The notes: generated by a model from the letters alone, not told the origin. Shown: positions 45,067-56,249, counted from the first letter of the stretch. The stretch: DNA of 64,000 nucleotides from Atopsyche davidsoni (GCA_022113835.1 JAILWY010000012.1:1674001-1738000), one strand, 5' to 3'. Made by a program: numbers and translations.

Positions 45067-45636
45067 GTAACACCTGTCATACGACTCAGTTGACTTTTAA
45101 TCCGGGCAATAGAATCCCAAACTGTTGTAACAAGACTCACTACTGTCATGTGCCGATAAAAATATTTTTTTTTGCTTTTAACCTAACCTAACCCATAGAA
45201 ACAGTTGTGAGATTATTAGAACACACGTGCCTCTTAAGAGTGTGGTTAAACCGAGAATATTATATGTTTATTTATATTCTGATTTAGCTAAAACATTCTA
45301 AATTTCACTGAACGCCCGATTTTTTAAAAGTGTAAATTCATTGACTTACTCTGGCCTAAATATTTTATTCACTTGTTCTTAATATTTTTAACAGGTCGCT
45401 TCCAAATTAGAGCATGTAGCTACGATTAAGGTTATCATACTTTTTATTTGTTACATCCATAACATGTTCAGATTGAAACAAATATGATAACTGTAATGTG
45501 TTACAATTCACTTTCAAACTAGAAGCTATAGCTCCGTTTCTACCCGGAAGGTTCAGTATACTGTAGTTTAATATTTATAATTTTTTTCTATTTGCAACCT
45601 TCGTAGTTAGCACAGGTTAAGGGTCTTGCTACCTAA
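45067..45636. other. Intron start, no gene recognised
   Basis: A CCTAA run at about 45179-45193 is the only notable feature. A TTTTTAACAG site at about 45394 is not followed by a credible exon. Confidence 0.4.
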
Positions 45637-46200
45637 CCTTGCTTGGTGTCCATCCCCCGTCTGCCACAAAAAAAGACCGTTTTACCTGGCGAAATCGTGT
45701 CATTTAATTAATTTAATTGTCACTTTATTTTTCTATGTCAAAAGTTAATTTTTTAATAGAGTATTGAAAAAACTATAAATTATATTTATCTATTTTTTAT
45801 TATTTAATTAACGTTCATTTTCAGGGTAAAATATAATCTTGAAGATGTTGAAAAATTGGATAAAATTACGACTTTTCAATACCTAAGTTTGTTTAAGATT
45901 TTTTTTTTTATAATTTTTTAAATAATAAATAGCACAGGATTTATATTTTATCTTTTAATTCCAATTTAAAAAAAAAGACTTTTAAATGCTCTTTTAAGGA
46001 CTCTTCGAACAGGGACATGACGGATCTCAAAATTCCTACACTTCAATCGGAAAAACACATATTTATCATATTAAAAGTAAATTTACAAGAAATGAAAAAA
46101 TGTTCGGAAGAAGAGATGTATCTAACTATATGCATTTAATTTTTTTTTGATTGGTGCAGTCGATTTTTCGCAAAACGGACCAGAAAACGTATGGTACTTA
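45637..46200 (+). repeat. Repeat family A copy with 5' extension
   Basis: It shares the extended start CCTTGCTTGGTGTCCATCCC with the copy at 26741 and matches the others to GGTACTTAG near 46200. It is the longest copy together with 26741-27290. Confidence 0.85.
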
Positions 46201-46259
46201 GTATCCACTATGAAAATTCAGCATACAGTAGACTACAATTTTGACAATTTTTTAAAACG

Positions 46260-46550
46260 TTGGAAATGCTGCTCTGAATCCGCCCGGAAGATCCGGGCTG
46301 CTGTACGCAGCGGTACATTATCTGCGTTTTTTCTCGGCTTGAAATCTGGTCGTGTCAGAAATGGAATTCTCTATACAAACAAGTCTATGAAACCTATGGA
46401 TAGGAATCTTCGGTTTCTCGGGCCGAGTGCAGCGACTGGAAAGCGCGCTGCACTGTCGCCGCTGCACCGGCCCGGGGCCCCATGCATTGACCCCGATGCG
46501 CTGTTTTCGCACGAGTGCTGCAATTAATGGCGGTTTGACCGTTGATTTCA
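46260..46550. other. CpG-rich block
   Basis: About 290 bases of balanced to GC-rich sequence contain GCTGCACCGGCCCGGGGCCC and several overlapping frames of 78-126 codons on both strands, none with a recognisable domain. It may be a regulatory island or old repeat. Confidence 0.35.
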
Positions 46551-46587
46551 ATGGAATGCTTTGAAATGTGATGTGATAGCAGCTTGA

Positions 46588-46912
46588 GCCGGCTACACCC
46601 GCAGCGAGACAACTTGCAACCGATTTGCAATTAGCCAATCTTCTGCATCAAGTGATAATCCTCAGAGGAGGTTGGCGAACATTTCACTGTGCATATACGT
46701 ATGCTGATCCAGAGTTCATAGTTTTTTTTAGGAGAATATAGTGTAGTGAGTGTCCGAGTCTTTCTTAATCCTTTCTTTACAAAGCTCTTATCAGTAAATG
46801 TCAATGTTGTCAGGTAAACTGTAAAGTAACTCCTAAAGTTTTCCAACCAAAACACCATCCAAAATTAACGAATGGTAACTGGCCAATAGCGTCCTCTTTT
46901 GCGTTGATTGCT
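46588..46912. mobile_element. Motif C end interrupted by family B
   Basis: GCCGGCTACACCCGCAGCGA with GACAACTTGCAACCGATTTG and CAATTAGCCAAT (46588-46637) is a left end of the small-TIR family. It is followed by a reverse family B tail (46645-46760), and at 46870-46912 the inner part of a left end, GGCCAATAGCGTCC, resumes. This looks like an insertion into, or duplication of, one terminal repeat. Confidence 0.6.
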
Positions 46913-47299
46913 TAAATTGAAAAACACCCTAAATTTTAGGACTTCTTCATCAGGTTGTTTACCATCTCACCAAGCATAAATTTATGCTGAATTACTATTC
47001 ATGTTTTTCTAAGGGGAAAATTGTATAGAGGATCCCCGAATCCTTCAACACCGCAACATTGGAAATAAATTTAGACAATAGCGTATTCCTGCTATTGTTT
47101 CTGTAGCTTACTGCAGAAAGAATATCAGATCTTAACGCCAGAGCTTTGTAAAAAAAATATTATATAATAACGCTATAGAAGGACCCATGACACTATTTTC
47201 ACCTTCAAGTAACACTAATTCAGCATACATTTATGCTTAGTGAGATGGTCAACAATCCAAAGAAGAAGTCCCAAAATTTAGAGTGTTTTTCAATTTAAT
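46911..47299. repeat. Long inverted repeat built from family B
   Basis: The left arm TTAAATTGAAAAACACCCTA with AATTTTAGGACTTCTTC and CCATCTCACCAAGCATAAAT is mirrored by the right arm (reverse complement TTAAATTGAAAAACACTCTA, AATTTTGGGACTTCTTC). The arms pair imperfectly over about 125-140 bases with a spacer of roughly 120. Both arms carry the family B 3' part, so the structure is two family B tails head to head. Confidence 0.8.
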
Positions 47300-47499
47300 T
47301 TATATGTGTGAATGTGTATCTTGCAAGTGAAAAAGTCAAGAGTTACTTTATTTTGCTTTAAGTTGCGTTTGGTATAATAATACAGTATACCTGACATCAT
47401 TGACATTTTGCCAATAGAAACAATTAACTTGTCAATTGATCAAACCGCGTGTATTAAATATGCACATTTTTAAAATATTGAGCAGTAATCTTCGGTATT

Positions 47500-47760
47500 T
47501 TATTCCCTTAGGAACAATCTTGCAGCTTTCAGGTGCGATGTATTGCCGGAAAGCCGGCAATGTTTATCGTCCATTGTGCTTTCGGAGATTGCGGTGCATC
47601 CGAGATGCGTCGTGACCCAAATGGCGTTGCATCTCTGCCTCCTCTTAATTAGCGGCGGCCAGCTGGGCCTGATCATCGATTTGTAAAGAATGCATCCGAT
47701 TACGGAAACATGCCGGCAGCCATTTAATGACGGAGTCATTTCTATTCATTTACAATCTAG
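47500..47760. other. GC-richer intronic block
   Basis: About 250 bases of balanced composition stand out. They hold the perfect short hairpin ATTGCCGG-aaag-CCGGCAAT (47542-47561) and homeodomain-type TTAATTA, with no repeat relatives in the window. A conserved enhancer is possible but untested. Confidence 0.35.
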
Positions 47761-49570
47761 CGGAAAATATAGGCATTCGGATCCACTGTGCATGACTCGC
47801 AATTATCTGTGAATTTAATATCTAGAACATGATAAACTGATTGTAAATTTAAATGTTATTTGCGTTTATAATAGAAAAGCGTAGAATGCTTAGAATATAT
47901 CATTATAAAATTATGTCTTGCTTATCTAAAATATATTAAAGCTATCAAGTAATCAACGTTAATTAGCAGTTTATATTCATGTTAAAGATGTTTCGTCAAT
48001 GTTCAGATATCATTTTCACGGTGAAAAGTTTCTCTACCAAATCAAAAACCTAGTTTATTAATATTGAAAAGCATAAACATGATTCTTAAGCTTGATTAGT
48101 TTCCACGTGTTCATTAAATATTATTTGTAATATGCATGTTTACACAACCTGCTATTTAAAGGTATGGCAATTATTGAATAACTTAATAACTGCGATATTT
48201 TACAGTTATTTTAAAAAATCTGTACGCGTTTGAATTAATTCAAAGCTATTTTGAATTGATTCAAGCTTACCAGTAAACTACCAGACGTATATAAATTTGA
48301 AAAATATTTATAATTTTTTTAATGAATAATGTAATTGACGCAATTATTTTTCTCTAAGTTAATTACGAAACATTTATATTATTTAAACAAATTTCGTTAA
48401 AAAAAATTGATAAGGTTGTTACAAACATGTTTATCATCAAGCATTATGAATTCATTTTTTTATTTAACAAATGGCATGTCTCTGTTATCGCCTTATTCTG
48501 TTGCTTGGCGGCAGCAAATGAATAACTATGGACGAATAATATTTTTAGTAAATTTTTATCTCTAGTTAATTATTGTTTCATGAGTAAAATGAGATTTAGG
48601 ATCATTTGCAAACCCGCTCATGGCCACTGTCATAACTTCCCGCATTGTTTAGTTTAGGGACCCCCACCAGTGTCGTAAATTTTTTTTCGTCTTTTCATAC
48701 GTGAATATGTTATCAAAATTTTGCATTTGAAATAAGGTATGCTTAAAAAATAAACTTACAATGTTTTTTAGTATTTTTGATCTGGTAATTATCGTCCCGC
48801 GGGTAAGATATTATTTAGATATCGCCATTTACAGACACGCCACCATGCTTTGGGTTGGGTTAGGATAGGTTAGAAGATCCCTTTAAATGCTAGATTAGGC
48901 TTGCTTGGCTTCTTAACAGACAAATATGAAATGATAAGTATAATTTTATCACATTTTGCTATCTGCAGCTGTCGGAGCTTTCCAGTTGGGTTAAGAGATC
49001 CCTTTGATGCCAAAACGGTGAAGAAATAAAATCAGGAAAAAAATTAGTATAAGTCAACTTGGCTTCTCGGCAGGCAAATATACATCTATGATATGATATT
49101 AAAGTATCTTTTTATCTCTTGTTAATTATCATTTCACGAGTAAGATATGTTTTACGATCATTTGCAAATCTGCTCACGGCCGCTGCCAGTACTTCCTGGT
49201 CTGAGTCGGCTCAGCGCCGAAATGAAATTTACACTCAAATCTCATACAAATTAATACATATTGAATGATTTGAAATTCAATATGCAATATTTATTATCCT
49301 TTATTGCTAGATAACATAACCTATTCTTGTATTGCTCGTGATTCAGATCACAGAATTGAATATAATGTAGGAGACGTCAAATCCAAGATTATAAAAATCC
49401 GCAGCTTTATTTGTTTTACTAACATTTTGTGTTATAAATTTCAGCGGATTTTAGCGTTGAAGCCAATAGGTTCATATATTGATCTTAAAAATTGCATTAT
49501 AATGCGGATTTTGTACTGAAAGCGGTTTAACCAGCCACCGCGATTCTACCGACATTTAAATATAAATACA
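47761..49570. other. No gene recognised
   Basis: AT-rich. Two segments, about 48560-48640 and 49090-49190, share TCTAGTTAATTATTGTTTCA / TCTTGTTAATTATCATTTCA and a following TTTGCAAACCCGCTCATGGC / TTTGCAAATCTGCTCACGGC block, an old duplication about 530 bp apart. Confidence 0.5.
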
Positions 49571-49574
49571 TATA

Positions 49575-49964
49575 CAGTAATACCCCGCTTTACGCGACCC
49601 CGTAATGCGCGGTTTCACTATAACGCGAATTTCAAATTTCGCGTTAAAATGCCTCGCATTACGCGTATTTCTTATTTAAAGAATGTGTATGAACATAATG
49701 TAGTCATTGAGTTCTCTTAACAATTAAAAACAGCGTTGGGTGTTATGAACGTATTTTACAAGAACGTAAAAGAAACGATACCCAAAAGACAATAGATGTA
49801 TTTTTTAGTAAAAATAACATGTATTACTGCATGAATTAAAGTGATTGATTCAAATGCTAAGTTTTGATTATGTATGTATTTTTAATCGTAAACCCCGATA
49901 TACGCGAATTTCACTCAAAGCGATTTTTTCCGGAACGTATCCCTCGCGTAAAGCGGGGTATATG
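49575..49964 (+). mobile_element. Pogo-like MITE (about 390 bp)
   Basis: The ends CAGTAATACCCCGCTTTACG and, reverse-complemented, CATATACCCCGCTTTACGCG are flanked by TA. Subterminal blocks rich in CG (GCGCGGTTTCACTATAACGC, CGCGTTAAAATGCCTCGCAT; CGGAACGTATCCCTCGCG) are typical of Tigger/pogo relatives. The interior is non-coding. Confidence 0.85.
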
Positions 49965-50407
49965 TATATTTTTAAAATTATCTATACACACGGACTCAAT
50001 TCAAAACATCAACAATATTCAGAGCTGTCCACATTCAATTCATTCTCTCATCAGTCATCATAATTTCGGGATCGTGTTGCTTGTACTTTGCGATAAGCTA
50101 AAAAAAGCCGCGGGTTCAATCCACGGGTCAATTGCAAAAATTAACCAGCAAGATGGAGGCCGGGAGCCGAAACAGAGCCTCGGAGAGCACAGGGGCCCTC
50201 GGAAGCACCCACCTTGAGTTGAATATCAATCAGAGCCTATTTGAGTACCTGACTGATTGACTAGACAGAAATCAATTTGCTGAGTTGATTTTGGATTTGT
50301 ATGAAGATCGATAAATCACTTAGCATTTCACAATAGTGTTAAATAATCGAATGCTTATGGTATTTGAGAAAAAAATGTTTAGTGTTATTCAAACATGTTT
50401 AACTTGA

Positions 50408-50462
50408 TGCTACTGGTTTCAACATTAAGCCTCGTTGGCATCTTCAGGCAGAATAAATTTAT
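50408..50462 (-). repeat. Hammerhead-like motif
   Basis: On the minus strand CTGAAGATGCCAACGAGGC is followed by TTAATGTTGAAACCAGTAGC, that is CTGAAGA and GAAAC boxes with a GCC/GGC stem between. CTGAAGA fits the general hammerhead box CUGANGA. Confidence 0.5.
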
Positions 50463-51049
50463 ATAAATGACAGAGTTCCCGACAGATCGGAGATTCTATA
50501 CGTGAACTGTTTTGAACATAGTAAGTAATTTAAAAAAAATCACATCATAAACATGAAAAATTGATACCCGAAATAGAAAGTCCAAATCGTGAAAACCTCA
50601 CGTAATTTATACTAATCGTTATTTTATTGAAATATTAGAATTAACATAAAAATTAAGATGTTAACCGACTCTCGTGCGTTTGTAGTCTTTATAATATATA
50701 ATTAGGTTTGAACAGTATAATAAGCATTACAATTTATAACATTGGTTTTTGAAACCTACGTTAAATATAGCTGCTGCTAACAATGCAAAACTGCTAATCG
50801 CTACTTACTTATGCAAATTGATATTCTGGGGGGTCTAGCAAAAAAAAAACGTTTAAATGTAAAAAGCAAATAAAGATTAGGAACCACTAATTAAACCATT
50901 GCGATCGTTACATATTAGTTATATACAACGTCTTGTAGTTAATATCTACAGATTTTTTCTATTAGCAAGTAGTAAACACGCGCAGGTACACATGTACAAC
51001 AGGTTATTTATTATTATTGATCAAGAAACAAACTTTCATTATTTATTAA

Positions 51050-51310
51050 TCCCCCGCGAATAGATCAAACATGACCGGGTCGAATCTATTCAATGCACGT
51101 CAGAAAAACGTCTCGCAAAAAATCCTAATTGGTCGGCGCTCGCTAATTAATTTCGCAGACCGATTTGAGACCCGAAGGACGCCATGTTGTTTATTTTATT
51201 ACATTTTTTACTCAGTCAGCTGAGATAAGGATTATTAAAAAAAATAATCTGCTGCAAGCCTTTAATTGGCTCACGTGTGACGGATTATTGGGCTCGATTT
51301 CAACAGCGCC
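51050..51310. other. GC-richer intronic block with homeodomain-type sites
   Basis: About 260 bases of balanced composition include TCGGCGCTCGCTAATTAATT, CAGCTGAGATAAGG (E-box and GATA-like) and TTAATTGGCTCACGTG. It is single-copy in the window and has no repeat signature, so it is the best-looking enhancer candidate by eye. Confidence 0.4.
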
Positions 51311-52642
51311 TAATTTTATCAAGTAGTAAATTTTATGTTTTTAAAAGGTTGCTTATGATAGAATCCTTAAAATATTTTTTATATATTTTCAAATTTTATA
51401 TCTGTTATATAAAATTTTAAATGAACACAGCAAGAAACACTTTAGCATAAGTAAAGCAAAATTAAACGCTCATTAAGGCGTAAAAAAAAAACTCTCTTAT
51501 TTTTCAGGAATATTTATCTTTTTAATTTCACTCTTTTACAATTACAATATCGTATTTTTTTAAATATCTTAATATCATTTTAAGCTTTACGGCATTTTAA
51601 ATAGTCCAATGTCTGCTACCGTATATTTAGGGGAAAAAAAACATATAAAAATGGAAACAAAAAAAGGATCAGTAACACTTGATCTCATAAGTTAATTGAG
51701 AAGTAATTTATTCACCATACGTTTTTTTACAAAATGCATTATTTAAATACAATAAAATGAATAGTGTAGAATTAAAATATTCAATGTTATTTTGAACTTT
51801 AATTTAAGATATTTAATTAAAAATATATAATATCATATAAGATCCTCACAGGCCTCTCTCTCGTATTGTTATATGTTAAATTACCTTTCTTTGTAGTTTC
51901 TGCAAGTAAGAAGTGTATATAATACGAAGTGTCAGAACCATTTTTTTGGTAAGAGATTTTCTGACAAGTGTTTCTTTCAGAGTAATTATTTATTCTGACA
52001 GTGATTACATGAATATAGAAACATACCTAATAGAAATGTCGTACTCGAAACGACATAACTGACAACTGTGCTAACACGTTATGAAATACGCAATTTAAAA
52101 CACGCTTTTGCATGTACGTATTATAATATACTAAATGTTTGAGTACTCTTAAATATGATTTGTTTTACACTTTAATGAGCTCACATGTAGCGCAAGAATG
52201 TACTTAACAAAAGAAATCTGTTCAAATAAATAGACACGTGAAATTTTAAGAAATCGCATCACAATTTCGTGGGTCTTCACAATTAAATCAGTTATAAATA
52301 AGATAACATTAAAATATAAGGATTACTATAGTCGTAAAAAAATGAACACTTTAATTTAAATAAATATCCACGTAAAACCAACATAAAAAAATACAAACCT
52401 GTACTTAAAAACGTACGGGATATATTTTCGCCTTCCTCTTTGAACTATACAGGGTGATTTGAAACTTTTTAAATACGTTTCAACCTATAAATTTTATTGA
52501 TATACAAGTTTATTTTTTGATTAACGTCAATCAGATGCGTATTTATTACCCATTACGGGTTTATAATATTATTACTAATATGATTAGGCACATTAGTTCA
52601 TACATAGAGATGATTTAAAGAAACTCTCAGAAAAATATCATC

Positions 52643-52718
52643 GTGATTTGTGTGGGATTTGAACCCACATCCCCTGGTTTACATGACCGGTGTACTAACC
52701 CTTGTACTAACGAATCAC
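52643..52718 (-). repeat. tRNA-like sequence, left arm
   Basis: The minus strand folds as a cloverleaf. The acceptor is GATTCGT/ACAAATC (one mismatch), the D stem GTAC/GTAC, the anticodon stem CCGGT/ACCAG (one mismatch) with loop CATGTAA, and the T stem GTGGG/CCCAC with loop TTCAAAT. The loop would give anticodon TGT (Thr) but position 33 is A instead of the invariant U. It lies in a repeat, so it is tRNA-derived, probably not a working tRNA gene. Confidence 0.75.
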
Positions 52719-52789
52719 TTCCGTTTATCGAGAATTTTTAACAATCATACTCTACATATGAACCAATGTGCCCAGGCCAACCAATATTT

Positions 52790-52862
52790 ATTCGTTAGTA
52801 CAAGGGTTAGTACACCGGTCATGTAAACCAGGGGATGTGGGTTCAAATACCACACAAATCAC
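52790..52862 (+). repeat. tRNA-like sequence, right arm
   Basis: This is the inverted partner of 52643-52718. One change in the T stem (TTCAAATACCACAC against TTCAAATCCCACAC) breaks a pair. Its A- and B-box positions could still drive RNA polymerase III. Confidence 0.75.
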
Positions 52863-53139
52863 GATGATATTTTTCTGAGAGTTTCTTTAAATCATCTTCT
52901 ATGTATGAACTAATGTGCCTAATCATATTAGTAATGATATACAAAACACAATAAATATGTGATGCTGCCCGATATGTCAACACTATGACGTCACAACCTA
53001 GTGAGGTACTTACAAACAAGCGTATTTTGGGAATGTGCAGATTATCTTTATTTCGTATCGATACCGATTGTATAGTCATCAATATTTTTGACAGCGAGTA
53101 CTTCTAATTCTTGAGTGATGTAATTTTTTTTTATTGGGG

Positions 53140-53178
53140 ACCGGTTTCGCCAACCTTTCACGTTGGCACTATCGAACT
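53140..53178 (-). repeat. Hammerhead-like motif with strong stem
   Basis: The minus strand reads TCGATAGT, then GCCAAC-gtgaaag-GTTGGC, then GAAACCGGT. The six-base stem is perfect and sits directly before GAAAC, as stem II does in a hammerhead, but the first box is TCGATAGT instead of CTGATGA. Confidence 0.5.
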
Positions 53179-53269
53179 GAGTACTCACGTATTTTGATTG
53201 TATAGTCTGTAACACGTTTGGAATCACCCTGTATGTCAACAACGGAACAAATCGGTTCGTGTAAAAAAT

Positions 53270-53480
53270 CACTACGCACGCATCCGCGGGGAGTCGCCTG
53301 GTCTTTTTCCTTTTATTTTGGGCTCCGGCTCTAATTGATTCGGGAGAAATGTCGATGCGGGCTCGAGGCAGCTGCACATTAAGTTGTCGATAATGATGGA
53401 CAGGGACCTGCTAGACCCGATGTGCATAATTTGCACCCACGGTTCTAATTGCCACGTCTGTTTAGAAGAAATTTGCCGAT
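53270..53480. other. GC-richer intronic block
   Basis: About 210 bases of balanced composition contain GAGGCAGCTGCACATTAAGT and CCGGCTCTAATTGATTCGGG. It is single-copy in the window, with open frames on the minus strand but no domain. Confidence 0.3.
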
Positions 53481-53489
53481 AGAGATGTA

Positions 53490-53600
53490 TAATATTCAAA
53501 AAAATAAATAAAAATTTATTTGGTAGATTTGCAATAGTTCGTATGGGTAAGGTTGTAATATGGTGTGGGGCTATCCCCTGTTCCTGTACGCAGATTGTGT
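53490..53600 (-). repeat. Repeat family D copy
   Basis: It shares GCAATAGTTCGTATGG, GTTGTAATATGG and GGGCTATCCCCTGTTCCTG with 22430-22560, with an AT-rich tail on the minus strand. Confidence 0.55.
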
Positions 53601-53629
53601 GGCTTACAATGTGTGGCTTATGTACATGT

Positions 53630-54085
53630 ATTTAGTTATTGACTTTGTGTAAGGAAGAATATGTGTAAAAAAACCCTATTTGTGTATGAGTCATAAAATG
53701 AATTGAATAAGTTACTAATCACTAGAAAACATGGATGAACATTTAATGGATAGAACAAAAGTATTCAATACTTTTTGGTGGAATAATTTATGTAGTATTC
53801 CGTTATTGGCTTTGTGTAAGGAAGAATATGTGTAAAAAACCCTTTTTTGCATATGTTGTAAAATAAATTGAAGAAGTTACTAATCACTTGAAATTATGGT
53901 TGAAAATTTAATGGATAGATGATCAATATTTTTTTACTGAATACTTGAGTATTTCTTTATTTTCGTTATTAAGTAATGTAGGGAAAATATGTGAAAAAAC
54001 CTTTTTTCTGCATGAGTTGATGAAATTATTAAATAAATAACTAAGAACTTGATGGCAAAGATGGGCATTTTAAATAAAATATAAC
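53630..54085. repeat. Three tandem units of about 160-168 bp
   Basis: TGTGTAAGGAAGAATATGTG with AAAAAACCC, AAGTTACTAATCACT and TTTAATGGATAGA recur at about 53645 and 53813 (168 bp apart), and a worn third unit starts near 53972. Confidence 0.85.
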
Positions 54086-54149
54086 AGACAAAACAAGAGG
54101 GTAAACTGAGTGAATTTACTGATTTTATAAATTGCAATTATAAAAGGAA

Positions 54150-54350
54150 GCGCTTTGTAAAGAAAGGATATATAATATATTATATAATAATGCTATTGAG
54201 CAGCAGCAATACGCAGGCTTGTCCTTTCAATATAAAACTACGGTGTAACTATTTTCCCCTTAGAAAACCATAAAAAACACTGGCTCAGCATGACTATATG
54301 CCCAGTGAAATGGTCGCCAACCTCTTCTGAGGAGAGACACTTGATGAAAA
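54150..54350 (+). repeat. Repeat family B copy
   Basis: The order is CTTTGTAAAGAAAGGATATA, GCAGCAGCAATACGCAGGCT, TGTCCTTTCAAT, TTTCCCCTTAGAAAACCATA, GCTCAGCATG, GAAATGGTCGCCAACCTCTT and CTGAGGAGAG. This is the longest forward copy and defines most of the family. The tail equals the LINE 3' end. Confidence 0.8.
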
Positions 54351-56245
54351 AGATATAAAAGGGTATTTTAATAGTTGTGCTATCAGCTAAAAAGGGAAAG
54401 TTTTTAACATATACCTGTGAAGATATTTTTAAATAAACAAATTGTTTTTTAGCCTAGCCATTCGGTTTTTCATATTGATTGTATGTTTTTAAACTATTTT
54501 CAGATTATTTGAGCTTAGATGTCTTCTGTTAAGTTAAAAAACTACGCAGTTATCAAAAATATTATTATATTAAATGTATTAGAATCAAATATCACGCTCT
54601 GTTTAATACGGAACGCGGAAGACGGCTTACGGCGTTTTTTTTTATATCGCTTTTATACAATAACGAAATGATAGTTTTTTATCCTTGAGTTCGCATCTTT
54701 GTACATTTCACAGATTTATTTATTTCAACATATTTTCAAAAGCAAAACCATCTGCGCAAATACATTGCACGTTTTTATTTTAAATATTTACTCTTTTTCA
54801 ATATACACAAACGCAGACGTGACAGATTTTTTTTTATGAAAACGACTTGAGCGAAGGTGATAAATTTTGGCTGACTTTTGTCATGTTGTGCCGAGGGATT
54901 TCAGGCTTTATTAAAAGTGAACCCAAGGACGAAATTCATTATTCAGGAACACTTACCCTGAAGGTGCTATTAAGAGCTTTAATCAAGACTACAAAAGCTG
55001 CCGTTCCGATTCGTAAGTCCTTTCGGTTACTGAAGGATACACTTGGGATTTCCATTTCTCTTCTTCGTCAAAAGTTTAAGTATTATTAAAATAAAATAAA
55101 CAAGTTTACAAATAAAAAATAAAAATTGCTTTTGACTATTCACAAAATAATATAAATATATAATATGAATCATAGATGTTTCAAATATACGTATATGTGA
55201 CTTTATAGATTTGCTGCTTAAAAAATAAAATCAATTCATAAATAAACGTTGTTAGTTTTTAACTATGCATTAAGTACATTTTTAGATTTATATATTAAAA
55301 TACAAAATAAAGTTTTTTGTATATTATTCTTATAAATTATTTTCCAATAAGCCTTTGATTTTCAAACAAATTTATCAAATCCGCAATATGTTTTACAAGA
55401 TTGCGTTATTTGCGAAATGGACCGGGTAGCTTTGTTTTCATAAAATTTCTATAGCGAACTGCGATTATAGCAGCTGATAAGTATTATCGGTCACGATGTA
55501 ATAATTTTCAAGAATATCGTATTTGAAACAATGCCTATAAAATATTACAATCTGTACGTAAAAGCTATATTATTGCTGAAAGTGTCGAATTTGATTTAAT
55601 ATAGATAAAAACTAATTGCACTTACTCACGTGTTCATTAGAGATGCACACTAGCGTATTTGACATATTGAAGTTTAACGTTTAATCGATGTAATACATAA
55701 TATATTTATTTGTGCGTGTGTACAATTGTAATCTAATCAATAAATTCATAATAGTTATTTAATTTTAAATAGAGTTTATCGGTATTTTTACTTAAAATAT
55801 TTTATCTAAAATCCAATGATGTCTTTTATAAATAAGACTGTAAAATTTAAACAAATTCATTCAAAGAGTTCAGTCGTGAAACATTCCCAATAATCGCAAT
55901 AAGTATATTATTACATTGTTTTTATTATAGATATTATATTAAACACATGCTTGCGCAGATGTCATATATATTAAATGCGATGTATCATAAAACACAGTGT
56001 TAATGTAATGATGCATATTTTAAAGATTTTTACATTGAAAATGTACTGCATAGTGTAATCACTTTAAATGAAACAGACATTAAATAATACTTTTTGAGGA
56101 AACAACCAAAAACGATGTTGAGAAATTTGAGGTTATGTCACCAGAAGATACACACTCACATCGTGGATTCGTGTAATCGAGAACTGCAAACGAGTTGCTA
56201 TGCCAGGGTTGGGTACAGCTCCATAATCATAGACTTTTAAAGCTG
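54351..56245. other. No gene recognised
   Basis: AT-rich. A frame of 80 codons at 54847-55089 is less AT-rich than its surroundings and ends in a natural stop, but no family motif is recognisable. Confidence 0.4.
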
Positions 56246-56249
56246 TGTA

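Larger units (their letters stand above)
49970..52440. other. No gene recognised
   Basis: Intron-like. A GC-richer patch at 50090-50215 contains GCCGCGGGTTCAATCC, a B-box-like site without a tRNA fold. The blocks at 50408-50460 and 51050-51310 are listed separately. Confidence 0.4.
52571..52935. repeat. Foldback with two inverted tRNA-like copies
   Basis: The left arm (52571-52715) and right arm (52790-52935) are near-identical inverted copies of about 145 bases around a 74-base loop. The arms run from ATTACTAATATGATTAGGCA through AAAGAAACTCTCAGAAAAAT into a whole tRNA-like sequence. The pairing is close enough that the arms either arose recently or are kept alike by gene conversion. Confidence 0.92.
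52450..53231. mobile_element. Non-autonomous Tc1-like element carrying a foldback
   Basis: The ends CAGGGTGATTTGAAAC and, reverse-complemented, CAGGGTGATTCCAAAC are flanked by TA on both sides (52448-52449, 53232-53233). The 780-bp interior has no transposase frame. It contains the foldback with tRNA-like arms (52571-52935) and a hammerhead-like motif (53140-53178). The TIR differs from the element at 11652 (CAGGGTGTCC). Confidence 0.78.

Noticed and set aside
50090..50120. B-box-like GGGTTCAATCC as a tRNA gene
   Set aside because: No A box or cloverleaf partner lies at the right distance upstream.
49864..50217. 117-codon frame starting in a pogo-like MITE
   Set aside because: The first third translates the non-coding right end of the MITE; a similar peptide appears at the other copies for the same reason.
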